NCBI GenBank assembly: GCA_937927415.1
Contig: CALBDS010000003.1
Coordinates: 381,358 to 445,357, forward strand
Length of the DNA stretch: 64,000 nucleotides
DNA from: an uncultured Rhodospirillaceae bacterium
GTDB taxonomy: Bacteria; Pseudomonadota; Alphaproteobacteria; Azospirillales; Azospirillaceae
Direction: 5' to 3'
The notes beneath the pieces were generated by a model, which was not told where the DNA came from, ran no database searches, and saw nothing but the letters and a program-made list of their open reading frames with translations. The stretch's first letter is position 1. Each line of letters begins with the position of its first letter. Shown one piece after another: positions 50,007 through 60,843 of the stretch. The position numbers and the translations under genes are program-made.

Positions 50007-51629
50007 CTACCCGCGCCCTCCGACCAAGCGGCCGAACAGGCGGGACAACCCGCGCCGCCCGGCGGTATCCGGCACCGCCGGCAGCGGTGCTGCGGCTGCC
50101 GGGAACAGCCCCGGCTCCCGGTCACGCAACGCCGTCACGATGTCGATGAATGCCTCGACGACGACCGGATCAAAATCGCTCCCCGCCCGTTCCCCCATCC
50201 ACAAGATCGCTTCGTCGATCGGCCATGCCTTGCGGTAATGACGATCGGAGATGAGCGCGTCGAACACGTCGGCCACGGCGGTGATGCGCGCCGCCAGTGG
50301 GATCCGCTCGCCCTTCAGGCCGTCGGGATAGCCCGACCCGTCGTAACGCTCGTGGTGCCCACGCGCGATTGCCGCCCCCATTGACAGGAAGCTGCGTCCG
50401 CGCAACGGGCGCGCCGCCTCCAGCAGGACCCGGTGGCCGACCTCGGCGTGGCGGTAGATGAGATTGAGATCTTCCTCGACCAGCTCTCCGGGGATGGTCA
50501 GGATCTCGTCCGGCACGCAGATCATGCCGACGTCGTGCAGCATGCTGGCCAACCCGATGGTCGCCACGAAGGTGTCGTCCATCATGCCCGGGAAGGCGTC
50601 GCGGCGCAGCAGTTCGCGGGCCGTCTCGGTGGTCAGCCGCTCGATGCGGGGCAGGTGGCCGGTCGAGCCATAGTCCTTGTACTCGGCGAGCGTGGCGAGC
50701 GCCAGCACCGAAGCCTTCTGCGCCGCGTTCAACTCCTCCAGCAGGCGGATGTTCTCGAACGCGATTTCCGCCTTGTTGCGGAAGATTTCAAGGAACTGCC
50801 ATTCGAACGCGGTGGACGCGAACCGTCCCTCGACCAGGATCACGCCGGTGATGTCGCCGTGACTGCGCAGCCGGAGCACGCAATGGTCGGGCTTCAGCAC
50901 CGTGTCGCTGTCGCTGGCCGCGTTCAGCGTCTCGAGTGCTGCGACCACGCGGGCCTGCACGTCCGGCGGCACGTCGGCCCCGGATCGGCCGGAAAAGCGC
51001 CCCGTTCCGGCCCGCACCACGAGCTGCGTCGCCGCCGGGGGCTCCTCGAACGTCATCAGCAGCGCATCGCGCCCGACCCCCGGCAGGGCGACCAGCTGTG
51101 GCAGCACGCAGCTGTAGAACTGCTCCGGCGTGCGCAACTGCACCAGCCCGGCGGTCGCCATCAGGAAACGGGCCAGCCCGGTGCGTTTGGTGGCCAGCGC
51201 CACGATGCTGGCGTACGTGCGCAGCGCGCCGGTCAGCGAGGCCCACACCTGATCGGCCCCGGTGCCCGACTTCAGTCGGTAGTCGTGGATGTCATGGCTG
51301 GCCATCAGCGTGCGCTCGGGCGCGATCTCCGGATGGCCGGTGCGGACGATGATCCGGACCCGCTGGTTGCTCAGGTCGCCGCGCACGTGGGCGATCAGGT
51401 CGAGCCCGGCCTGCGGCGTCTCCAGCATCAGTTCGGTTACCACCACCACGATCGCCCGGTGGCGCGTCAGCAGGTCGCGGGCTTCGGCGGCGGATCGTGC
51501 CGTCAGCAGGTCGAGACCGCGCCCATCGAAGATGAACCCGGACAGCGCCGCGCGCGTCTCGGCCTGGACGCGGTCGTCGGGATCGACCACCAGAACGGTC
51601 CACGGCGGGAGGGCATCATGGTCCGTCAT
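50007..51629 (-). CDS. Response regulator with DUF3369 and HD-GYP domains, phospho-acceptor replaced
   Basis: 540 residues: receiver-like domain (about 10-135), DUF3369 (about 150-300) and an HD-GYP phosphodiesterase domain (about 315-500) with LHDVGM and HHERYDGSGYPDGL, the motifs for cyclic-di-GMP hydrolysis. In the receiver the usual acceptor aspartate is glutamate (VVTELMLET instead of LLDxxMET), while the conserved lysine (DYRLKS) and acidic pair (VDPDD) remain. The protein may be locked in an active state. No histidine kinase is adjacent. Starts at ATG 51629 after GGAG. Confidence 0.9.
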   Translation of the reverse strand: MTDHDALPPWTVLVVDPDDRVQAETRAALSGFIFDGRGLDLLTARSAAEARDLLTRHRAIVVVVTELMLETPQAGLDLIAHVRGDLSNQRVRIIVRTGHPEIAPERTLMASHDIHDYRLKSGTGADQVWASLTGALRTYASIVALATKRTGLARFLMATAGLVQLRTPEQFYSCVLPQLVALPGVGRDALLMTFEEPPAATQLVVRAGTGRFSGRSGADVPPDVQARVVAALETLNAASDSDTVLKPDHCVLRLRSHGDITGVILVEGRFASTAFEWQFLEIFRNKAEIAFENIRLLEELNAAQKASVLALATLAEYKDYGSTGHLPRIERLTTETARELLRRDAFPGMMDDTFVATIGLASMLHDVGMICVPDEILTIPGELVEEDLNLIYRHAEVGHRVLLEAARPLRGRSFLSMGAAIARGHHERYDGSGYPDGLKGERIPLAARITAVADVFDALISDRHYRKAWPIDEAILWMGERAGSDFDPVVVEAFIDIVTALRDREPGLFPAAAAPLPAVPDTAGRRGLSRLFGRLVGGRG

Positions 51630-51713
51630 CAGCGACAGCTCCGGCGGGGCAAGTGGGTAGGGGGCGGATAAGGAGCGGCCGCCGCGGACGGAGCCGTGGC
51701 GGCCGGCCGGAGG

Positions 51714-53423
51714 TCAGGCGGTGCGGACACGACCGAGGAAGCTGTCAACGCGCTCGCGCATCAGGCGGGCCTGACTGTCGAGGTTGGCGGTGGATTCCTC
51801 GAACTGCGTCGCCTGCTCGCCCGTGGTCACTGCGGCGTTCATGACCTTGGTGATCGACACCGACACGTTCTGCGTACCGGCTGCCACCTGCTGGACGGAG
51901 CGGGCAATCTCGCTGGTCGCCGCGTCCTGCTCCTCCACCGCCGAGGCAATCGACGTCGAGATTTCGCTGATCGCGTTGATCGTCTTGCTGATGTCCTCAA
52001 TGGCGTGGACCACATTGCCGGTCGCTTCCTGGATGGCGCTGATCTGGGATGTGATCTCCTCGGTCGCCTTGGCGGTCTGGTTGGCAAGGCTCTTGACCTC
52101 GCCGGCGACGACCGCGAAGCCCTTGCCGGCCTCCCCGGCGCGCGCCGCCTCGATCGTTGCGTTGAGCGCCAAAAGGTTGGTCTGGCTGGCGATCATGGTG
52201 ATGAGCTTGACCACCTCGCCGATGCGTCCGGCGGCAGACGCCAGCCCCTGGACGATGGTGCCGGTCTGCTCGGTGTCCGTGATGGCGCGCTGCACGACAT
52301 TGCGCGAGCGCGATACCTGGTGGCCGATCTCGTGGCTCGATGTTGACAGCTGTTCGGCGGCGGCGGCGACGGTCTGGACGTTGGCCGAGGTCTCCTCCGA
52401 TGCCGCGGCAGCCGAATGGGACACCTTGTCGGTCTCCTCGGCGGTGCGGCGCATGACGATGGCGACGTTGCGCATGTCCTTGCTCGACCCGATCAGCCGA
52501 TCGACCACCTCGCCGACGGTCTGCTCGAAGTCGTCGGCCAGTGCGATCAGGGTTCTGCGGCGGGCTTCGGCCCCTTCGGCGCGTTCCCGGGCGAGCCGCT
52601 GATCCGCCTCGCGGGCGTCGCGGGCGGTGTCGCGGAACACCTCCAGCGAGCGCGCCATCAGCGCGATCTCGTCGCCGCGGTCGGTGTACGGGATGTTCAC
52701 CGTCAGGTTTCCGCCCGCCAGCGTGCTCATCGCGTGCTGGAGGTGGGACAACGGGCGGCTGACCGTCCGCATCAGCAGGACCACCAGCAGTCCCAGCACC
52801 ACGCCGAGCACGACGACCGCCGCCCCGCCGGCCGATAACGCCGACTTCTTGGCCTCGTCGAGGATGACGTCGCGGTTCCACACCGCAACCAGCGTGCCGA
52901 CCCGCTGGTTGTCCTTGCCCGACGTGACCGGCGCGATCACCAGCATGCCGCCGGGGACATCGTTGACGGCGGAGGTCGTGGCCTGAACGGCGCGCGCCGC
53001 CAGGTCAGGCACCACCGAGAACGAAAAACCGGCGGCAAACGGGGCGACGTATTCGGTGATGGCGTTGCCGTCCTTGTCGAGGATGCGCAACGCGGAAAGG
53101 CTGCGGTCCTCGCTCGACGACAGCACCTCGTGAGCGTTCTGAAGTGCTGCGTCCTGCTTGAACTTGACCGCGGCCGACACCTGGGTGGCCAGCATCTCCG
53201 TGGCCTTGCGCTGGAACCCGCCGGCCATCTTGATCATACCGTCAACCTGATTGACGGTGGCTGTCGCGATGATGACGGCCGTGCCGAGGATGATGGGCAG
53301 CGCAACGCTGACGACGATCTTGCGGCCGATGGTCCACCATGAACCGCCGCCGTTGCGCGCATCGGGGGCCGCGGGAGAAAAGCCGACGCCGGCGGCCGGC
53401 ATAACCGAACTGGTGTGCATCAT
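51714..53423 (-). CDS. Methyl-accepting chemotaxis protein
   Basis: 569-residue receptor: membrane segment near 35-57 (IVVSVALPIILGTAVIIATAT), periplasmic sensor (about 60-205), second membrane segment (AAVVVLGVVLGLLVVLLM), HAMP (SRPLSHLQHAMSTLAGGNLTV) and a signalling coiled coil with the tip IASQTNLLALNATIEAARAGE. ATG 53423 has GGAG 6 bases upstream. Placed between a binding protein gene and a cyclic-di-GMP regulator gene, all leftward, it is probably the membrane sensor of that set. Confidence 0.92.
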   Translation of the reverse strand: MMHTSSVMPAAGVGFSPAAPDARNGGGSWWTIGRKIVVSVALPIILGTAVIIATATVNQVDGMIKMAGGFQRKATEMLATQVSAAVKFKQDAALQNAHEVLSSSEDRSLSALRILDKDGNAITEYVAPFAAGFSFSVVPDLAARAVQATTSAVNDVPGGMLVIAPVTSGKDNQRVGTLVAVWNRDVILDEAKKSALSAGGAAVVVLGVVLGLLVVLLMRTVSRPLSHLQHAMSTLAGGNLTVNIPYTDRGDEIALMARSLEVFRDTARDAREADQRLARERAEGAEARRRTLIALADDFEQTVGEVVDRLIGSSKDMRNVAIVMRRTAEETDKVSHSAAAASEETSANVQTVAAAAEQLSTSSHEIGHQVSRSRNVVQRAITDTEQTGTIVQGLASAAGRIGEVVKLITMIASQTNLLALNATIEAARAGEAGKGFAVVAGEVKSLANQTAKATEEITSQISAIQEATGNVVHAIEDISKTINAISEISTSIASAVEEQDAATSEIARSVQQVAAGTQNVSVSITKVMNAAVTTGEQATQFEESTANLDSQARLMRERVDSFLGRVRTA

Positions 53424-53561
53424 AAGAGACTCCAAAGGCGCTGGCGCCAGATCCTCATTCGGGAGGTCTATCGGTGTGAGGGCCGCCGACGCCGGTCAGC
53501 CCCCCCCGGCTTCCACCACCGGCCCGACCGCCACACCGTTCGGCGGCCGACACACCACCGT

Positions 53562-54503
53562 TCATTCGATGACCTTGGCCGCGTTCAGGATGTCGAGCGG
53601 CACCTGGACGCCGAGTGCCGCGGCAGTTTTCATGTTGAGCACCAGCGTCGGCGTGGTGTCGAGCTTGATCGGGATGTTGGCCGGCGCCTTCCCATTCACC
53701 ACCACCTCGACGATCGAGTCGGCCAGCATGGTGCCAAGCTCGCTCAGGTTCACCACCAAACCCGCCAGCGAACCCTTGTTCACCGCGCCCTCGTTGAGCG
53801 CCATCACCGGGATCTTGCCGGCGGCTGCGACCATCTCGGCGGTGCTGTCGATGAGCACGCCCTGGTTGCCCTGGACGATGAAATCCCCTTTGACCGCGCC
53901 CGACTTGATGGCCTCGACCGCGGCGGCGGCGTTGTCGACGGACACGATGGTGCAGGTGAACTTCGACTTCTCGCACGCCTTGCGCATCTCGCCTTCGTCG
54001 ATGGCCGAGCCGGGATGCCCCTTGTGCGTGATCAACGTCAGGCTCTTGGCGTTCGGCAACACTTCGAGGAAGCTTTGCAGCACCGTGTCCATCGGCGTGA
54101 AGTACGACACGCCGGTAATGTTGCCTCCCGGTTTTTCCAGGCTGTCCACGGTACCGTAGTAAACAAGGTTGTTGACCCCGCCGACAAAGGTCGGAATGAC
54201 GGGCTTGTTCTTGGTGAGCCAGGATGCAGCGGAATCCCGCAGAAGAATTTGTGCCTTCTTTTCGGCCTGGAACCGCTGTGATGCGGCCGCCAGATCATCG
54301 ATGGAAGCGAGTTCGGGAAGCACTTCAATGCTGATGTTGGGCGCCGTCTTTTCCAGGCGGGCCTTGGCTGCATTGAACAGAGTCGTCGTCGCACCGGACT
54401 TCTGCACCCAGGCGGCGCCGATCGCAATTTTATCCTGGGCCACCGCAACCGACGTACCCAGAAGGATGATTGCGCTTACAGCAAAGGCTGCCGCACGCTT
54501 CAT
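53562..54503 (-). CDS. ABC-type substrate-binding protein without transporter partners
   Basis: 313 residues with a signal peptide (AVSAIILLGTSVAVA-Q) and the ABC_sub_bind fold (TrpX-like): IEVLPELASIDDLAAASQRFQ, NNLVYYGTVDSLEKPGGNITGV, QGNQGVLIDSTAEMVAAA, ALNEGAVNKGSLAGLVVNLSELG. Normally such proteins sit with a permease and ATPase gene; none is here. The next gene downstream is a chemoreceptor, so it may present a ligand to that receptor, as some binding proteins do. Confidence 0.85.
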   Translation of the reverse strand: MKRAAAFAVSAIILLGTSVAVAQDKIAIGAAWVQKSGATTTLFNAAKARLEKTAPNISIEVLPELASIDDLAAASQRFQAEKKAQILLRDSAASWLTKNKPVIPTFVGGVNNLVYYGTVDSLEKPGGNITGVSYFTPMDTVLQSFLEVLPNAKSLTLITHKGHPGSAIDEGEMRKACEKSKFTCTIVSVDNAAAAVEAIKSGAVKGDFIVQGNQGVLIDSTAEMVAAAGKIPVMALNEGAVNKGSLAGLVVNLSELGTMLADSIVEVVVNGKAPANIPIKLDTTPTLVLNMKTAAALGVQVPLDILNAAKVIE

Positions 54504-54895
54504 GGCATCCACTCCTTTTTGTATCAACAAGTTCGATCATTAGTTTTGGGATGGAAAGACTGCCACAGAACCAACCGGCAGTGTAGTCATATTGCACAAA
54601 CTGCGATATTAAAGCGCAGCCATCCTGACGTTTCCTATTTTTTCTTTGTAACATTCCGCTAAAAAACAACCAAATATCTTCATTAATCACTGAAATGCAC
54701 CCCATGCAAGTGCATGCGGCAAAATGTCGCGCGTCATACTCGCGTGTGCAATTTTCATTAGATTGTTGTCGATTTTTTTCTCTTATAACGGCAAAAAATC
54801 CCGTCTGCGTCTTGCTGTCCGTGTGACTGTCCGTTATCGATCGTGCGACACGCATGGTATGGCCGGGTCGATACCGCTTTTTGGGAGAATACACC
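54504..54895. other. 392-base AT-rich divergent control region
   Basis: Lies between the leftward binding-protein gene and the rightward dioxygenase gene. No gene is supportable. It has long A/T runs (for example 54637-54680), a perfect palindrome at 54703, and a degenerate relative of the shared AT-rich operator (AATTTTCATTAGATT at 54750-54764, 11 of 15 positions). It should hold both promoters. Confidence 0.6.
54703..54716. promoter_or_regulatory. Palindrome CATGCA-AG-TGCATG
   Basis: Perfect 6-bp inverted repeat with a 2-base centre, 180 bases upstream of the dioxygenase start and 200 bases upstream of the binding-protein start; a candidate operator for an unidentified regulator. Confidence 0.5.
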
Positions 54896-55726
54896 ATGGC
54901 TGTCGATGGTCTTTGCGAGCGCCAGGTATTTGGCGCTGGTCACGATGTCTCGAAAAACATCATCAAGGTTGAAACGACGGAAAGCCTTTCGGCATCGACC
55001 ATCGAACGGTTCCTCGACACCTTCAATCGCTACGGTTTCGTGGTGTGGCAGACGCCGGTCACCGGCCGCGAGACCGACAATCTGATGCCGCTCAGCGCCT
55101 TGTTCGGCACGCCCATCGTCCACAACCGCGCCGCCGCTGACGGCGTCCTCGTCATTGATTCGAGCAAGCCGGTCGCCGGCTACCTCGGTTCCATGCCGGA
55201 AGCGCACCCGCTGCATACCGACGGTGCGCTGCTCACCGAGCCCGAACACGTCCTCACCTTGAAGTGCATCCGCAAGGCCGATCTGGGTGGCACGTCCCAG
55301 CTCGCCAGCGGCAAGGCCGGTTTCGATTACCTCGCCCGGACCTGCCCCGACGATCTGCCGTTCCTGATGGAAGCCGACGCCATCGTCATCGACCGTGCCA
55401 CCGATCATTATCAAGGGCCGGTGTTCTGGAAGGTCGGTGAGCGCATCCATTTCCGCTTCCGTATGGACGACGTGGCCAACGTCGTCCCCAGCCCGCGCGC
55501 CATGAAGGCGTACCGATTGCTGAGCGAGTTTTACGAGGATCCCGCCAACCGCATCGAGGTGACGTTGGAACCCGGCCAGATCCTCACGCTCGACAACCGC
55601 GAGATGTTGCACGGGCGCACCGACTACGCGGGCGGGCGCCGCCTGCTGCGCCGCAACTACGACGGCGCCGGAACGCTGGGCGGCAAGATGCTGTTCGGCT
55701 TTAAGCCAGCCAAGCCGATCGGCTGA
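54896..55726 (+). CDS. TauD/TfdA-family Fe(II)/2-oxoglutarate dioxygenase
   Basis: 276 residues. The iron ligands are the H-x-D in HPLHTDGALL and the distal histidine in EMLHGRTDY; the arginine in GRRLLRRNY should bind 2-oxoglutarate. Family members hydroxylate small acids (taurine, alkyl sulfates, carnitine precursors), often releasing an aldehyde or alcohol. ATG 54896 follows GGGAGAATACACC. It lies apart from the aconitase operon by one converging gene, so it may act first on the imported compound. Substrate not predictable. Confidence 0.87.
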   Translation: MAVDGLCERQVFGAGHDVSKNIIKVETTESLSASTIERFLDTFNRYGFVVWQTPVTGRETDNLMPLSALFGTPIVHNRAAADGVLVIDSSKPVAGYLGSMPEAHPLHTDGALLTEPEHVLTLKCIRKADLGGTSQLASGKAGFDYLARTCPDDLPFLMEADAIVIDRATDHYQGPVFWKVGERIHFRFRMDDVANVVPSPRAMKAYRLLSEFYEDPANRIEVTLEPGQILTLDNREMLHGRTDYAGGRRLLRRNYDGAGTLGGKMLFGFKPAKPIG

Positions 55727-55764
55727 GGCGGCCGCGTCCGTCCGGCGGTGCGGCGTGGACGGGG

Positions 55765-56346
55765 TCATGGCTCCTCCAGCCGCGCGTACGCCCGGCCACC
55801 CATGAGACGTCGGGCGGTGCGGTAGGCGGCGCTATGGGTGACACACCAGCCGCCGGCGCCGTCGGGGGTGACTGCGGCGGCCACCGGCAGGCAGCCCGAC
55901 GGGTTGCCGACGCGGACATCCGCCGTCGGTGACGCGTGGATACCGGCCGCTTGCCCGCGCGCCACCGAGCCGGCCGGATCGACGAAGTCGCCGTCGGACA
56001 CCGCCACCAGCCCCTCGTCCACCGCGAATGGCCCGACCGCCGACGACAGGTTGCCGCAGTTGGCGCCATAATCGACCACCGGCCGGTCCACCGCGACCTG
56101 GGCGAAGGTATAGTCCACGTCGGCGTCCGGGTGCGTCGGCGGGCCAATCACGGCCGCTTTCGAAAGCGACGAGATTCCGCCACCCATCCCGTCAAGCTGA
56201 CGCCCGAACGGATCGGGGCTGCCCAGCGCGGCCAGGAACAGGCGGTCCCGCGCCTCGCGCGATGCGGGCAGATCCCGGCTGTGAAAGATCACGCCCTTGC
56301 TTGACCCGCCGCGCATATAGACTGCCGGGATTTCAACCTGCGCCAT
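55765..56346 (-). CDS. prpF: Half-length PrpF-family isomerase (internal deletion)
   Basis: 193 residues against about 390 for PrpF, the aconitate/methylaconitate isomerase that works with AcnD. Residues 1 to about 120 match the PrpF N-terminal half (VYMRGGSSKGVIFHSRDLP, GMGGGISSLSKAAVIG, YGANCGNLSSAVGPFAV); from about 140 on the sequence is the far C-terminus (VRVGNPSGCLPV, YRTARRLMGG). Lys63 and Cys97 are spaced 34 apart like the catalytic Lys73 and Cys107 of PrpF. The middle, including most of the second domain, is missing. The ATG has AAGGGA upstream. May be a relic or a reduced enzyme. Confidence 0.85.
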   Translation of the reverse strand: MAQVEIPAVYMRGGSSKGVIFHSRDLPASREARDRLFLAALGSPDPFGRQLDGMGGGISSLSKAAVIGPPTHPDADVDYTFAQVAVDRPVVDYGANCGNLSSAVGPFAVDEGLVAVSDGDFVDPAGSVARGQAAGIHASPTADVRVGNPSGCLPVAAAVTPDGAGGWCVTHSAAYRTARRLMGGRAYARLEEP

Positions 56347-56383
56347 AGCCGTCCCTTCTCGCCACGCCATGGGCGCGGCATTA

Positions 56384-56394
56384 CCCGTAACGGG
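56384..56394. promoter_or_regulatory. Palindrome CCCGT-A-ACGGG
   Basis: Perfect 5-bp inverted repeat 38 bases upstream of the prpF-like start, in the divergent region with the aconitase gene; a weak operator candidate. Confidence 0.35.
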
Positions 56395-56473
56395 AGTGAG
56401 AATATTTGTTTTTCCCTCTATGGGCAATACGCTACATTGCTTTCTCGCGACGCTGCGTTGCAGGTAGTAAGAA

Positions 56474-56488
56474 AATTTACCATAAATT
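56474..56488. promoter_or_regulatory. AT-rich palindrome, candidate operator B
   Basis: AATTTA-CCA-TAAATT is a perfect palindrome ending 25 bases before the aconitase start codon, where a bound repressor would block transcription or initiation. It matches the MFS-operon site at 49845-49859 at 13 of 15 positions. Confidence 0.6.
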
Positions 56489-56512
56489 GTATGCTGAATT
56501 GCGAGGCCCGAG

Positions 56513-59229
<2,717 letters not shown>

Positions 59230-59233
<4 letters not shown>

Positions 59234-60042
59234 GCAGCGACTCCATGGCCGGCCGCCACCGGCCGCCGCGCCCCGCGATTCCCCGTGCCCGGCGGGCTTC
59301 GCCGCGGTTCCTGCTCTACGCCGCCTCGCTGCTGACCGGGCTGGTGGTCTGGGATCTGGCGGCACGCAACGTATCGGACTTCATCCTGGCCCCCCCCACC
59401 TCGGTGCTGGCGCATCTGGCGGGGATGGTGGTCTCGGGCGAGCTGCCGGCCATGCTGGGGCAGTCGGTCGGGCATATGCTGCTGGGCTTCGCGCTGGCCG
59501 CCGCGGTGGCGGTGCCGCTGGGCTTCCTGATGGGGCGCGAGCCGCGCGTGAACGCCATGATCGACCCGCTGGTCAGCGCCTTCATGGCGATCCCGGCGGT
59601 GGGTTTCGTACCGTTCCTGATCATCTGGTTCGGGCTGTTCTTCGAGGGCCGGGTGGCGCTGGTGTTCCTGATGTGCGTGTTCGACATGCTGGTGGTGATC
59701 GCCGCCGGGGCGCGGGATGTCGATCCCCGGCTCAGCGATGTGGGACGCGCCTTCGGGGCCGGACGCTGGCAGCGGTTCCGGATGATCCTGCTGCCGGCCT
59801 CGCTGCCGTTCCTGCTGACCGGGGTGCGGATCGGGCTGGTGCGCGCGGTCAACGGCCTGATCACCGCCGAACTGTTCTTCGCCGCGGTCAACTTAGGCGC
59901 GTACATGAAGGCCGCCGCCAACCGCTTCGACAGCGCCGGCGTGCTGTCCATCCTGGTGGTGCTGAGCCTGACGGGCCTTGTCATCCAGGAGGGCCTGCGC
60001 GCGCTGGAGCACCGGCTTCTCCCCTGGACCGTGAGGCACTGA
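59230..60042 (+). CDS. SsuC/TauC-type ABC permease 1
   Basis: 270-residue inner-membrane permease with about six hydrophobic segments and the EAA loop DVGRAFGAGRWQRFRMILLPASLP; PAVGFVPFLIIWFG is typical of the nitrate/sulfonate/taurine family. Start overlaps the aconitase stop (ATGA), tying transport to metabolism. A second, different permease follows, so the channel is a heterodimer, whereas SsuC usually forms a homodimer. Confidence 0.9.
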
Positions 60043-60043
60043 C

Positions 60044-60805
60044 ATGGAAAGGCAAGCCCTTCTGCCTTGGCGGCTGGCCGGCATCGTCGGCACGCTGGTC
60101 CTGTGGGAGATTGCCGGCCGGACGCTGGGCGATGAACGGCTGGCCGCGCCGACGCTGGTCGCCGTCGCCGCCTGGGATCTGATCGCCCACGGCCCGCTGG
60201 TCACCGAACTGCTGGGGTCGCTGCGCCAGCTTCTCGTCGGCTATGGTCTGGCCTGTCTGGTGGGGATGCCGCTGGGGGCGGCAATGGGCCGGTCGCGCCG
60301 GTGCGACGTGATCGTCCATCCCTGGCTCAGCATGCTGGTGGTGACCTCGGCGGCGGCGCTGGTGCCGCTGTTCCTGGTGCTGTTCGGCTCCGGCCTGATG
60401 TTCCGGATGGCGATCGTGTTCATGGCGTCGGTGTGGTTCATCACGCTGACCACCTACGAGGGCGCCAAGCGGATCGAGGCACGTCATCTCGACGTGGCGC
60501 GTTCGTTCGGTGCCTCGCCGATGCAGAGATTCCGGTACGTGCTGCTGCCGGCGCTCTATCCCTACCTGCTGGCGGGGGCCCGTATCGGCCTCATCCATGC
60601 CCTGCGCGCCATGGTGATGGCGGAAATGTTCGTCCTGGTGGGCTATGGCGCGCTGATCCACCAAACCGGACTCGATCTGTCAACAGCACCGCTGCTGGCT
60701 CTGCTGGTCGTGCTGATGACCGTCAGCCTCGGTGCCAACGCGGTCCTGCAGCGCATCGGGCGCGTCTGCGCTCCTTGGTACGAGAACCGCAGGCGCGCGC
60801 GTTGA
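60044..60805 (+). CDS. SsuC/TauC-type ABC permease 2
   Basis: 253-residue permease with about six membrane segments, the EAA loop DVARSFGASPMQRFRYVLLPALYP and the family stretch VTSAAALVPLFLVLFGSG. It starts 1 base after the first permease gene. The two share the family pattern but are clearly diverged, pointing to a duplicated and specialised pair. Confidence 0.9.
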   Translation: MERQALLPWRLAGIVGTLVLWEIAGRTLGDERLAAPTLVAVAAWDLIAHGPLVTELLGSLRQLLVGYGLACLVGMPLGAAMGRSRRCDVIVHPWLSMLVVTSAAALVPLFLVLFGSGLMFRMAIVFMASVWFITLTTYEGAKRIEARHLDVARSFGASPMQRFRYVLLPALYPYLLAGARIGLIHALRAMVMAEMFVLVGYGALIHQTGLDLSTAPLLALLVVLMTVSLGANAVLQRIGRVCAPWYENRRRAR

Positions 60806-60843
60806 CCCGCCGCCATCCACAACAAGACACGGAAGGATTCTCG

